From Maribacter thermophilus (GTDB taxonomy: Bacteria; Bacteroidota; Bacteroidia; Flavobacteriales; Flavobacteriaceae), in the NCBI RefSeq assembly GCF_001020565.1, contig NZ_LDAS01000001.1, forward strand, positions 1,521,985-1,585,984: a stretch of DNA of 64,000 bases, given 5' to 3'. The translations under genes and the position numbers were made by a program. Under the pieces are notes generated by a model. The model was not told where the DNA came from, did not search any database, and saw only the letters and a list, made by a program, of their open reading frames with translations. Below are positions 47,161-56,091 of this stretch, in pieces (position 1 is the first letter of the stretch; every line of letters starts with the position of its first letter).

Positions 47161-47250
47161 GGAGGAATGGCAGAGTGGTCTAATGCAAATAACAATGTAT
47201 TTTGTTATTGAGGTTAACGCCTCCGAGGGTTCGAATCCCTTCTTCCTCCG
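47161..47250 (+). tRNA. Class II tRNA-Ser-like element with aberrant anticodon arm (possible pseudo-tRNA)
   Basis: The 90-nt element has a perfect 7-bp acceptor stem (47161-47167 with 47243-47249), discriminator G, a GCA/TGC D-stem, a GAGG/CCTC variable arm (47110-47123 within the block) and a GGGTTCGAATCCC T-arm, all like flavobacterial serine tRNAs. The anticodon arm is wrong. In place of a 5-bp stem and 7-nt loop there is an 8-bp perfect stem (47188-47195 with 47202-47209) and a 6-nt loop TGTATT. This adds five bases, and no serine anticodon is found. One extra C (47242) follows the T-stem. No CCA is encoded. It may be a decayed tRNA copy or a tRNA-derived RNA with another job. Confidence 0.6.
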
Positions 47251-47252
47251 CT

Positions 47253-47282
47253 AAAAAAGGCCTGTTTTATACAGGCCTTTTT
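47253..47282 (+). terminator. Intrinsic terminator right after the tRNA-like element
   Basis: A 12-bp stem AAAAAGGCCTGT with a TTTAT loop and its complement starts three bases after the discriminator base, so the tRNA-like element is likely a free-standing transcript. Confidence 0.85.
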
Positions 47283-47420
47283 ACTTTGTTTTAATTCCCC
47301 CAAAAAACCTTCTTACAAGTAGATAATCGATAATTATATCGACTTGGACAAATATTAAGCACTAGCCATTGAACTTCAATTATAATTAAAGAACTTTATA
47401 CCAAATTTATTTTAAGAAAA

Positions 47421-48959
47421 ATGTCTGAAAAAATTGCATTTGTAGGCGCCGGAATAGCAACTAGCTATACTTTGATTCCTTTTTTAGAGAGTTTGTCCAC
47501 TAAAAAAATGGATAAAAAAATTGAACTTTTCATCATTGATAAGAGTCAAGATTTTTATAAGGGAATGCCTTATGGCAATCGTTCGGGAAAATCGGTTCTT
47601 TTAATACAAGACCTTAAAAACTTTATTACCGAGCCACATAGAACACACTTTAAGAATTGGCTGAACGCCAATATAGATACTCTTTCAGAAGAGTTTATGA
47701 AAAATGGTGGCCAATATGCCACGCAGTGGGTAGAAAAAAATAGTCCCTTATACAAGAAAGACCAATGGGACGATTTATACATTCCACGGTTTTTTTTCGG
47801 TAAGTATATAGATGAAGAGGTCCGCAAACGTTTGGATACATTAGTTGCATCGAACAAGGTAAGCATTACATATGTTCAAAAAGAAACAGTAGGCATTAAA
47901 AAAAATGATGATAAATTTCACATAGCTTTTGAGGACGCCACTGCAATCGAGACTGACAAAGTAATACTATCCATAGGTTCCCTTCCTTATAAAAAACTGT
48001 ATAACGACACTATTAAAAACAATAATACAGCACTATACATCAAAGAACCGTACGGCGTGGGCATGGAAGAAAACATGAACCAAATCACCAACTTTATAAA
48101 AAATAGAAAAAAACAGGGACTAAAAACCAAGATTGCCGTTCTTGGAGCCAATGCAAGTGGATTGGAAATGATTTATAAAATCTGTGACAAACTACCAATT
48201 AAAGAGTATGATACAACTTTTAAAACCCTATCGTCGCATGGCGTAATGCCCGACGGAACTTTTGATGCGGAAAAAGCCAAGCAGTTTAAGGCCAAACACC
48301 TACAATCTTTAGCCGAAGCCGATAATTTAAGTGCCAGTGAAATTGCAGAGGCCGCGCATAAAGATATTGACGAAGCAGAAAAAATAGGACTGGGTGCAGC
48401 AACAACTGTGGGTATAATTTCTAAAGGTTTTGGAGCTTTATTACCAAAATTAAGTAAAGAAGAACTATTGAACTTTGCCTGTTTTCATGGCAACCAAATA
48501 GGTAGAAGACAGCGTTGTGCAGGTAATCATTACCTATCGGTAGTAGAAGAATTGACCAATCTTAAAAGATTTGAACATTTAAAAGGTCGCTTTGTTGGGT
48601 TAACGGAAAACCAAGATGGCCTGTCCATGAAGTATAAAACCGGCGAATCTTCCGATTCCAAAGAAAGTAGCGAAAATTTCAATATTGTGATTAATTGTCT
48701 CGGAAGCGTTAACTTAACTGCTGATGACCTATCACCCTTTCTTAAAAGCCTTGTTAACGAGGGACTTTGTAGACCCAACCCTTCAAAAATAGGGTTTCAC
48801 GTAGACGAAAATATGCAAGCTTCGAAAAACTTGTTTATTGCCGGCCCCTTGTTGGCAGGCAACCAAATAGAAGACAAAATTTTCTGGCACTTAGAACATT
48901 GCGCTAGAATCATTTGGTCCAGCTCGGTATTATCAAAAAAACTGATGACCTCTATTTAA
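47421..48959 (+). CDS. FAD/NAD(P)-binding protein
   Basis: This 512-residue flavoprotein-like protein has an N-terminal dinucleotide-binding fold: IAFVGAGIATSYTLIPFL matches G-x-G-x-x-[ST], with the ribose-binding acidic residue at the end of strand 2 (IELFIIDKS). MPYGNRSGKSVLL resembles the NAD_binding_9/YdhS-type family. A second Rossmann-like glycine pattern, IAVLGANASGLEMIYKI, appears near residue 240. The C-terminal NLFIAGPLLAGNQIEDKIFWHLEHCARI is typical of FAD-dependent oxidoreductases. No signal peptide is seen. It may belong to natural-product or cofactor metabolism. No partner gene overlaps it. Confidence 0.7.
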   Translation: MSEKIAFVGAGIATSYTLIPFLESLSTKKMDKKIELFIIDKSQDFYKGMPYGNRSGKSVLLIQDLKNFITEPHRTHFKNWLNANIDTLSEEFMKNGGQYATQWVEKNSPLYKKDQWDDLYIPRFFFGKYIDEEVRKRLDTLVASNKVSITYVQKETVGIKKNDDKFHIAFEDATAIETDKVILSIGSLPYKKLYNDTIKNNNTALYIKEPYGVGMEENMNQITNFIKNRKKQGLKTKIAVLGANASGLEMIYKICDKLPIKEYDTTFKTLSSHGVMPDGTFDAEKAKQFKAKHLQSLAEADNLSASEIAEAAHKDIDEAEKIGLGAATTVGIISKGFGALLPKLSKEELLNFACFHGNQIGRRQRCAGNHYLSVVEELTNLKRFEHLKGRFVGLTENQDGLSMKYKTGESSDSKESSENFNIVINCLGSVNLTADDLSPFLKSLVNEGLCRPNPSKIGFHVDENMQASKNLFIAGPLLAGNQIEDKIFWHLEHCARIIWSSSVLSKKLMTSI

Positions 48960-49030
48960 TATATTGATTATAGCCCTTTTATCGGTCAATTTTTAAGCGT
49001 TATAAATCAAATAGGTTCAATAATGAACTG

Positions 49031-49038
49031 TATATTTG
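49031..49038 (+). promoter_or_regulatory. Bacteroidota -7 box for the third secreted dehydrogenase gene
   Basis: TATATTTG matches TAnnTTTG exactly and ends 21 bases before the ATG at 49060. It overlaps the TTG at 49036, which therefore should not be the start codon. The -33 region is weak (TTC near 49016). Confidence 0.5.
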
Positions 49039-49059
49039 GGACTGATAAAAAACGATTGC

Positions 49060-52000
49060 ATGTCTCCAAATAAGAATATTTTACCTTTAATAGTTTTATT
49101 TGTATTTCTTTTCTCCAACTTGACGACCGGTCAAGTGTCTTATGAAAACGCTTTTCCTAACCTAAGTTTCAACCTCCCGGTAGAAATACAAGCATCGATA
49201 GACGGATCCAATCGTTTATTTGTAGTAGAACAACCCGGAACCATCAAGGTACTCCCTAATTCACCTACCGCTACAAACGATGATATAGAGACATTTTTAG
49301 ACCTATCGGAAAAAGTAACTTACAGCTCTGGACAAGAAATAGGTCTTTTAGGTATGGCTTTCCATCCAGAATACACAAAAAACGGTTATGTGTTTATCTA
49401 TTATATCGACAGACCTTCCAACTATAGAATCAATATCGTTAGATACACTATATCTAGCAGTAACCCCAATATGCTGGACCCCAACAGTGAATTCATTATC
49501 GCCAGATTTACAAAAAATCAATCCGATTCTAACCATAACGGCGGTAAAATCTCATTTGGTCCCGACGGTTACCTTTATGCTTCTATAGGTGACGGCGGAG
49601 GCGGAGGCGACCCTCAAAGAAACGGACAAAACCTAGAGACCGTCTTTGGGAGCATATTACGTATAGATGTAGATCTTAATGGGGACAACCCCATTGAAAC
49701 AAACCCTGAAGAACCAGATGGTAATTATGAAATCCCCAGCGACAATCCCAGAGTGGGTTTATCCGGATTGGATGAGATATACGCATGGGGCATCAGAAAT
49801 ACATGGAAATTTTCATTTGACGAAGAAGGTAGGTTATGGGGAGCCGACGTGGGACAAAACGTTTATGAAGAAATAAATTTGATTACCAAAGGTGGTAATT
49901 ACGGGTGGAACAAATTTGAAGCCAATAGCCAACCCAGTTATGGATCTAGCACTTCTTTGGTAACAACACCAGAAATAGGGCCTATCTTTTTCTATGACCA
50001 TAGCGCAGGTGATGTTTCTATTACAGGAGGATATGTATATAGAGGCTCCCTGTCCGCTTCCGATTTACAAAACAAATACATATATGCCGACTATGTGTCC
50101 GGAAGGGTCTGGGCACTGGAATATGATGAAGCAAACGGAACTACGGACAACCAATTGTTATTTAGAACCAATGGTGAACTTATTTCCTCGTTTGGAGAAG
50201 ATGAATATGGAGAATTGTATTTCTCTGGATATGGTTCGTCTGCTAAAATATATAAATTGACAGCAGAAAGTAGTGGTCCGGGAGTAACTCCGGTAAACGG
50301 TATCGGTAACTGGAAAAAAATATCATCAGGAATAAACGGTACCATAGAAACCATGGTAGAGTCAGAAGATGGAAGTATATATGTTGGTGGATCATTTACA
50401 AATGCCGGAGGTGTAGATGTTTCCAATCTTGCCATTATTAATGAAGATGGTAATTGGGAATCTTTTGCAGAAGGAAGTAATGGAACAATATACTCACTGG
50501 CTATTGCCAATAACGGAGATATTTTTGCTGCCGGAGATTTTACCCAGATAGGAGGCACAAATGCAAACAATATTGCCTATTGGAACGGTTCTGACTGGTC
50601 TACCTTGGGAGACGGAACCAATGGACCTGTAGCCAAAATAGCCTTTGATGCCACAGGAACGCTGATTGTTGGTGGAGTCTTTACAACAGCTGACGGCATT
50701 ACCGTGAACAATATTGCCCAATACAAAGATGGCTTGTGGAGTGCCTTGACCGATTCTTCAACGGGTATTATAGGCACAAATAACGAGATAAGAGCCATCG
50801 CTTTTGACGAGAACAATACGTTATATGTTGGAGGAAACTTTGATACAGCCGGAGGAAATGAAGCTGCTCGAATTGCACAATGGAACGGATCAAACTGGTC
50901 TGGTTTAGGAGCCGGCACCAGTGGATTTGTACAAGCCATAGTAGTGCATGAGAACTATATTTATGCAGGAGGAAATTTTGCCTTATCCGGGTCACAAACC
51001 GTAAATAGAATTGCGAGGTACAATAGAACTACACAAGTTTGGGAACCCCTAGGAAACGGTTTAAGCGGAAATGTTAATGATATGACATCGGATGACAACT
51101 ATATATACGTCGGAGGTAGTTTTGAAACCGCTAGTGATGACATAAACAATAATAAAATAATGATGAACACAGCCCGATGGAGTGTTGCCAATGGGTGGGA
51201 AGCCTTAGGCCCCAAAACAAATGTCGGGGTAGACAATAGGGTGAACTCTATACTATTTACCAAAAACAACACACAGCTTATAGTAGGTGGTAATTTTACG
51301 GCGGCTGGCGGTAATCCAGCAAACAATATAGCCGTTTGGTCTGAAACTTTTTGTACGGAAGACAACATAATAACCGAATATCGAATAAACGGGGAATCCA
51401 ATAGTGGCAGTAATAATATTATAGTAAAAGAAGGCAGTGAGGTAGTTTTAAGCATGTTGTCCAACAATGTTCCGTTTAACCTTACGCTACCCGATGGCAC
51501 TATTGTTAATGGAGATCACACCATAAACTCCATAACAATAGAACAATCAGGAGCGTATATCTATACTACGGAAATAGGATGCACCAAAAGCTTGGTAATT
51601 ACAGTAGGTGATGATCAGGACAATGACGGAATCATAGATGCAAACGACATTTGTCCAAATACTCCAGAAGGGGAAACAGTTAATGAAAATGGTTGTTCGG
51701 CAAATGATTTTTCCATCGATCAATTTCAGATTACATCCACAGGAACATCTTGTATCGGCTCAAACAACGGCTCTGTATATATAGAAGCAAAAACAGCTAA
51801 TGATTACATCGCCAATCTAAGTGGCCCAGAAGGTGACTCGTCCTTTCCTTTTTCTACATCTTTGGAAATTTCAGAGCTACAAAAAGGAACATACGATCTA
51901 TGCATAACATTAGGTCCTACTTCTATCTATCAAAGTTGTTCTAAAATTATTATTACCGAACCCGAACCGCTTGAAGTACAACTAGATTTTAATTCATCTA

Positions 52001-52425
52001 CCAACAGTGTCACTTTAAAAATGAAAGGTGGTACGGAATACACCATTGATATAAACGGAAAGAGTACACATTACACCGATAAAGAAGAATTAAACCTTTT
52101 GCTACACGAAAATGTCAATAACATTACTGTTTTTTCAGACCAACCTTGCCTAGGAAAATTTGAAGAAACCGTAATTTTAGAAAATTCCTTTTTGGCATAT
52201 CCCAACCCAGTAGAAAACAATCTTACCATAGATTTAAAACCACTAACCTCTACATGGGTCGAAATAACTATTTTTACGGAAACAGGTGTATTATTGAGCT
52301 CTAAAAAATACGAAGTAGACCAAACGCCGGTAACATTGGATACCAGCTCATTTGCTTCAGGCATATATATTATAAGATTAAAGAACGAAAAAATGAACGA
52401 ATCTTTCAAACTAGTCAAACTATGA
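49060..52425 (+). CDS. Secreted quinoprotein dehydrogenase-like T9SS protein
   Basis: This protein of about 1121 residues begins with a signal peptide (ILPLIVLFVFLFSNLTTGQ). A glucose/sorbosone-dehydrogenase propeller (about 25-400) follows, with SNHNGGKISFGPDGYLY (catalytic-type His) and WGIRNTWKFSFDEEG plus GGNYGWN (PQQ-site Arg-Asn). A second propeller of repeated GGxFTxAGG and AxWNGxxW blocks (about 410-765) comes next. Then thrombospondin-type-3-like Asp repeats (DDQDNDGIIDANDICP) and a C-terminal T9SS sorting domain (AYPNPVENNLTIDL to the end). Unlike the two giant paralogues it has no CxxCH hemes, so it would pass electrons to an outside acceptor. Its stop overlaps the following lipoprotein gene. 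Confidence 0.88.
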   Translation: MSPNKNILPLIVLFVFLFSNLTTGQVSYENAFPNLSFNLPVEIQASIDGSNRLFVVEQPGTIKVLPNSPTATNDDIETFLDLSEKVTYSSGQEIGLLGMAFHPEYTKNGYVFIYYIDRPSNYRINIVRYTISSSNPNMLDPNSEFIIARFTKNQSDSNHNGGKISFGPDGYLYASIGDGGGGGDPQRNGQNLETVFGSILRIDVDLNGDNPIETNPEEPDGNYEIPSDNPRVGLSGLDEIYAWGIRNTWKFSFDEEGRLWGADVGQNVYEEINLITKGGNYGWNKFEANSQPSYGSSTSLVTTPEIGPIFFYDHSAGDVSITGGYVYRGSLSASDLQNKYIYADYVSGRVWALEYDEANGTTDNQLLFRTNGELISSFGEDEYGELYFSGYGSSAKIYKLTAESSGPGVTPVNGIGNWKKISSGINGTIETMVESEDGSIYVGGSFTNAGGVDVSNLAIINEDGNWESFAEGSNGTIYSLAIANNGDIFAAGDFTQIGGTNANNIAYWNGSDWSTLGDGTNGPVAKIAFDATGTLIVGGVFTTADGITVNNIAQYKDGLWSALTDSSTGIIGTNNEIRAIAFDENNTLYVGGNFDTAGGNEAARIAQWNGSNWSGLGAGTSGFVQAIVVHENYIYAGGNFALSGSQTVNRIARYNRTTQVWEPLGNGLSGNVNDMTSDDNYIYVGGSFETASDDINNNKIMMNTARWSVANGWEALGPKTNVGVDNRVNSILFTKNNTQLIVGGNFTAAGGNPANNIAVWSETFCTEDNIITEYRINGESNSGSNNIIVKEGSEVVLSMLSNNVPFNLTLPDGTIVNGDHTINSITIEQSGAYIYTTEIGCTKSLVITVGDDQDNDGIIDANDICPNTPEGETVNENGCSANDFSIDQFQITSTGTSCIGSNNGSVYIEAKTANDYIANLSGPEGDSSFPFSTSLEISELQKGTYDLCITLGPTSIYQSCSKIIITEPEPLEVQLDFNSSTNSVTLKMKGGTEYTIDINGKSTHYTDKEELNLLLHENVNNITVFSDQPCLGKFEETVILENSFLAYPNPVENNLTIDLKPLTSTWVEITIFTETGVLLSSKKYEVDQTPVTLDTSSFASGIYIIRLKNEKMNESFKLVKL

Positions 52426-53099
52426 AAAGATGTTTAGCCTTCATTTTATCCGGATTTATATTTAGTTCATGCAGTCCCGATTTGGATGTCTTGGAATATA
52501 CCAAAGCCAATATTAGCATAAATCTTGTTTTTCCTGAAAAGGATTCAGAATGTACCGAAGGTTCCGCTGTCTCCGACACACAAAGTGAAGTAGTTTTTGA
52601 ATGGATCGATGAAAGGTCCTCTGAACCTTATATAGTACACCTTACAAACATTTCCAATTCTGAAACAGTATTGATAGAGAGTAAAAATACAGAGACACCT
52701 ATAGTATTGGAAAAAGGCACACCCTATTCTTGGTATGTTACCGGAAAACACAATACAAGTAGCGAGGTTTGGACCTTCTATAACGAGGGCAATGGCATTG
52801 AATCTTTTATACCTTTTCCCGCCACTGCACTATCCCCTATTTCCGGTGCTTCTATTTCTAGAACAAGTACTACCGTGAACCTAAGATGGAACGCAGAAGA
52901 TTTGGATAATGATATTGTTGGCTACGACCTTTATTTTGGGGAAAGCACCGACCCCGAGTTACTAATTTCAGATATAGAAACCTCTAGCTATAGTGGAATA
53001 CCGGTTACATCAGGAAAAACATATTATTGGCAAATAGTCACTAGAGACAGTATAGGAAATGAATCCTCTTCTGCCATTTTTTCTTTTTCGGTAGGATAA
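52422..53099 (+). CDS. Fibronectin type III-like lipoprotein
   Basis: This 225-residue protein has a lipoprotein signal (LAFILSGFIFSSC, then SPDLD). The mature part holds two beta-sandwich-like modules. The second has LRWNAEDLDNDIVGYDLYFG and TYYWQIVTRDSIGNESS, the pattern of fibronectin type III-like domains in Bacteroidota surface proteins. It overlaps the upstream secreted dehydrogenase by 4 bases (ATGA), so the two are co-translated, and it may anchor or assist that protein at the cell surface. No enzyme motif is seen. Confidence 0.8.
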   Translation: MKRCLAFILSGFIFSSCSPDLDVLEYTKANISINLVFPEKDSECTEGSAVSDTQSEVVFEWIDERSSEPYIVHLTNISNSETVLIESKNTETPIVLEKGTPYSWYVTGKHNTSSEVWTFYNEGNGIESFIPFPATALSPISGASISRTSTTVNLRWNAEDLDNDIVGYDLYFGESTDPELLISDIETSSYSGIPVTSGKTYYWQIVTRDSIGNESSSAIFSFSVG

Positions 53100-53127
53100 G
53101 TACAGTTAAAATTAAATACGAAAACAT

Positions 53128-53164
53128 AAAAAAAATCCCGTTCTCAAATGAACAGGATTTTTTT
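53128..53164. terminator. Bidirectional terminator between convergent genes
   Basis: An A/T-flanked hairpin (AAAATCC-GTTC stem, TCAAAT loop, GAAC-GGATTTT with one mismatch) lies between the convergent lipoprotein and OmpA-family genes. Its A-run and T-run allow termination from either side. Confidence 0.8.
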
Positions 53165-53198
53165 ATCACTTAAACTATACTTTAGTTTAGAAAAACTA

Positions 53199-54380
53199 CT
53201 AGAATTCAAGAACTATAAATTCTGACCTCCTATTTACTTTGTGCTTTTCTTCCGGACAATATGTATTGTCATCACACTCGTTCAACAACTGATTTTCACC
53301 ATAAGCTTCAGTTGCCAATCTATCTGTATCTACACCGGCTTTGACCAAATAATCTTTGGTGTTATCGACCCTTCTTTGTGATAGCCAATCATTATATTTA
53401 GAGGTGCCTCGAGAATCTGTATGCGAAGTAATTTTAATTTTCAACTCCGGATTTTCATCCAGTATGGTTTTAATTTTATCCAAAACACCTTTAGATTCCC
53501 TAGTTATAGCAGAGGAATTTAGGTTAAAATAAACCAAGCCACTGTTCTTTATCTGATCTTCTATAGATTTTCTTCTAGCATTTTCAGCATCTTGTTTTGC
53601 TTTTTCAGCTGCGGCCAAAGCAGCGGCTTCCTTCTCTTTTTTCAACCTTTCGGCCAACAGAGCTTCTTCTTTCAATCTATTTACTTCAGCTATCGAATCT
53701 TGCTGACGTTGTCTTTCTGCCTCGATAGCGGCCATCAGTTCTTTCTTCTCCTCCCCTTTTTTCGAGAGCCCTTTTTCTATACCAAATTGATATACGACCC
53801 CGGCCGCATGTTGAATGTGATTGGTAGCGCCATCACCCTTACTCATGGCCCATTTACCGGAAGAATTGAAGTCCAATCCCCATCGATCAGAAATCCATGT
53901 TCTGAAACCGACCACGGCATTGTAGGTACCACGCCCAAGATTGTTCGCGTCCGTGTAACCGGCACCAATTCCTACATAAGGATCAAACCAACCCGTCTCT
54001 CCTATAATCTTATTTAAGTCATAAGTAACTCTAGCGTCTATTGCATAATAATCGCTATCCTCTAGATTAACTACCCCATCTATTATCTTGCCTTCCTTGT
54101 ACTTGTTTATAGTACCTATGGCCTCAAGTCCTAGACCATTTTTAAAATACCTTCCTATACTAATTCTTGACGGGTAAGGTAGCATATTCCATTCATCACT
54201 GACGTTGAAAAGTCCGTCGAATACATTCCCCGAATCGTCAACGGCATTAAATCCTATACCAAACATCCAAGAGCTTTGAACAATACTGTCCTTAGCCGTA
54301 ATCTCCAATTCTTCTTGGGCAATAGTGGTATTGACCAATGCACATGCCAACAAGAAACTTAATAAAATTTTAATTCTCAT
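53199..54380 (-). CDS. OmpA-family outer-membrane protein
   Basis: This 393-residue protein has a signal peptide (ILLSFLLACALVNTTIAQ) and an N-terminal eight-stranded-type beta-barrel of about 190 residues (IGRYFKNGLGLEAIG, DPYVGIGAGYTD, GFRTWISDRWGLDFN). A highly charged coiled-coil-like linker (about 205-275, rich in Lys, Glu, Ala) leads to a C-terminal OmpA peptidoglycan-binding domain. That domain has ITSHTDSRGTSKYNDWLSQRR and YGENQLLNECDD, with the Asp and Arg that grip diaminopimelate. It links the outer membrane to peptidoglycan. The gene stands alone 121 bases after the preceding - strand gene. Confidence 0.93.
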   Translation of the reverse strand: MRIKILLSFLLACALVNTTIAQEELEITAKDSIVQSSWMFGIGFNAVDDSGNVFDGLFNVSDEWNMLPYPSRISIGRYFKNGLGLEAIGTINKYKEGKIIDGVVNLEDSDYYAIDARVTYDLNKIIGETGWFDPYVGIGAGYTDANNLGRGTYNAVVGFRTWISDRWGLDFNSSGKWAMSKGDGATNHIQHAAGVVYQFGIEKGLSKKGEEKKELMAAIEAERQRQQDSIAEVNRLKEEALLAERLKKEKEAAALAAAEKAKQDAENARRKSIEDQIKNSGLVYFNLNSSAITRESKGVLDKIKTILDENPELKIKITSHTDSRGTSKYNDWLSQRRVDNTKDYLVKAGVDTDRLATEAYGENQLLNECDDNTYCPEEKHKVNRRSEFIVLEF

Positions 54381-54501
54381 ATACTATAATTTGGGTATTG
54401 AAACGTAAAATTACTACAATGAATTTAGATTGTAAAAAAAGTACTTTGTAAGGTAATTATTATCGGTCGATAGATGAATTCGTATAATTTACCGACGAAA
54501 C

Positions 54502-54942
54502 TTACTTGAATTTAACAACCTTATGGGTTTTGGGAAGCTTATACATGACAAAAGGAGTGATCACCGCCCCTTTTAAATTAGATATAGTCATTCTTTCCTT
54601 TTTTAAAAAGAGAATTTGGTCCGTGGTATTTTTAACCGATAATCTAAGTTTTGAAGCATCCTTATTTCCGCCACACCATACGATTACCATCTCTTTTTTA
54701 AAATCGACTTCCGGAATGGGCAGCCCCGGTTTTCTTGTTCTATTTATTTTTCCAAAAAACTTTTCCAACTCATTTTGGTCATTGATGGTAAGAAATTCCT
54801 CCTTATCATGCCCGCTATAATTATCCTCTAAAAGAAATGTTAGCTCCATGGCATCGGTATTGGTATTTTTTAGACGCCCCTGACTTTTACATGAACTTAT
54901 AAAAATTATACATAAAAAACAGGTAAATAAACTCTTAAGCAT
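54502..54942 (-). CDS. Small predicted lipoprotein of unknown function
   Basis: From the ATG at 54942 it has about 146 residues: a lipoprotein signal (LFTCFLCIIFISSC, then KSQGR), then a small globular domain with EFLTINDQNELEKFFGKI and a beta-rich end. The start overlaps the bshA stop by a few bases, so the gene is in the bshA operon. I do not recognise the family, and no catalytic motif is visible. A longer reading to 54972 would put ten charged residues before the signal peptide. Confidence 0.7.
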   Translation of the reverse strand: MLKSLFTCFLCIIFISSCKSQGRLKNTNTDAMELTFLLEDNYSGHDKEEFLTINDQNELEKFFGKINRTRKPGLPIPEVDFKKEMVIVWCGGNKDASKLRLSVKNTTDQILFLKKERMTISNLKGAVITPFVMYKLPKTHKVVKFK

Positions 54943-56074
54943 TGTTAAACCTTCTTTTATAAGCTCTTTCATAAACCTCTTCGTACAAAGGCAACACTTT
55001 AAGAATATCGAACTTCTCCGCTTCTTTTACGGCATTGTTCTTAAACCTCTCAAGCGTAACGTCATCCTGTAAAATGGAAATGGCATTGGAGGCCATATCC
55101 TCAATATCTCCAATATTGCTCAAATAGCCTGTAACGCCTTGAATATTCACCTCTGGTATGCCACCGGTATTACTAGAAATAACAGGTACCTTATTGATCA
55201 TTGCTTCCAAAGCCGCCAAACCAAAACTTTCGGTTTGGGAAGGAAGCAAAAACAGATCCGAGAAACATAGGATCTTATCTATCTCATTGCTATTCCCTAA
55301 AAAGATAACCTTATTTGAAATTCTCAAGTCTTCACACAACCTTTCCGCCCCTTCTTTCTCGGGTCCTTCACCGACCATAATCAGTTTCGCCGGAATTTTC
55401 TTTTGAATCTCATTAAAAACCTTAATGACATCGGGAATTCTTTTTACTTTCCTAAAGTTGCTGATATGGGTTATGATACGTTCGTCTTCTTTGGCCATAT
55501 TAGAACGTTGGCAATCTGTGAAAGAAGTATTGTATTTTTTCTTATCTATAAAATTAGGAATTACCTCTATTTCCTTTTTTATATCAAAAGTTTCTAAAGT
55601 GCCCTGTTTTAAACTTTCTGATACCGAGGTTACCACATCGGATTGATTGATACTAAAAGTAACCGCGGGCTTATAAAAAGGATGTTTTCCTACCAAGGTT
55701 ATATCGGTACCATGAAGCGTGGTGACCATAGGCACATACATACCTTCTTCTTCCAACATCTTTTTTGCCATATACCCGGCATATGCATGTGGAATCGCGT
55801 AATGCACATGTAGTAGATCTATATTATAAAGCTTAATGGTATCTACCAATTTACTGGAAAGCGCAAGCTCGTATGGTTGGTAGTGAAACAATGGATACTC
55901 AGGAACGTGAACCTCATGAAAATAAATATTATTGTTCAGAAGCTCTAATCTTACCGGCTGCCTATAAGTGACAAAATGAACCTCGTGCCCCCTATTTGCA
56001 AGGGCAATACCCAATTCTGTGGCCACTACCCCACTTCCGCCAAAAGTAGGATAACATACTATTGCAATTTTCAT
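54935..56074 (-). CDS. bshA: N-acetyl-alpha-D-glucosaminyl L-malate synthase (bacillithiol)
   Basis: This 379-residue GT4 enzyme joins GlcNAc from UDP-GlcNAc to L-malate, the first step of bacillithiol synthesis. The N-terminus MKIAIVCYPTFGGSGVVATELG and the segment LLHVHYAIPHAYAGYMAKKML are characteristic of BshA. HGTDITLVG, SESLKQGTLETF, EVIPNFID and LLPSQTESFGLAALEAM follow in the expected order. Length is normal. It is 17 bases after the GH3 fusion gene and overlaps the small lipoprotein gene, forming a short operon. Bacillithiol is the main thiol buffer in many Flavobacteriia. Confidence 0.93.
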   Translation of the reverse strand: MKIAIVCYPTFGGSGVVATELGIALANRGHEVHFVTYRQPVRLELLNNNIYFHEVHVPEYPLFHYQPYELALSSKLVDTIKLYNIDLLHVHYAIPHAYAGYMAKKMLEEEGMYVPMVTTLHGTDITLVGKHPFYKPAVTFSINQSDVVTSVSESLKQGTLETFDIKKEIEVIPNFIDKKKYNTSFTDCQRSNMAKEDERIITHISNFRKVKRIPDVIKVFNEIQKKIPAKLIMVGEGPEKEGAERLCEDLRISNKVIFLGNSNEIDKILCFSDLFLLPSQTESFGLAALEAMINKVPVISSNTGGIPEVNIQGVTGYLSNIGDIEDMASNAISILQDDVTLERFKNNAVKEAEKFDILKVLPLYEEVYERAYKRRFNNA

Positions 56075-56091
56075 AGTTACAAAACTACTCT

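Noticed and set aside
47161..47250. Reading the tRNA-like element as an ordinary tRNA-Tyr (GTA in the loop)
   Set aside because: The loop would have a pyrimidine at position 37 and the wrong length, and the body of the molecule matches serine rather than tyrosine tRNAs.
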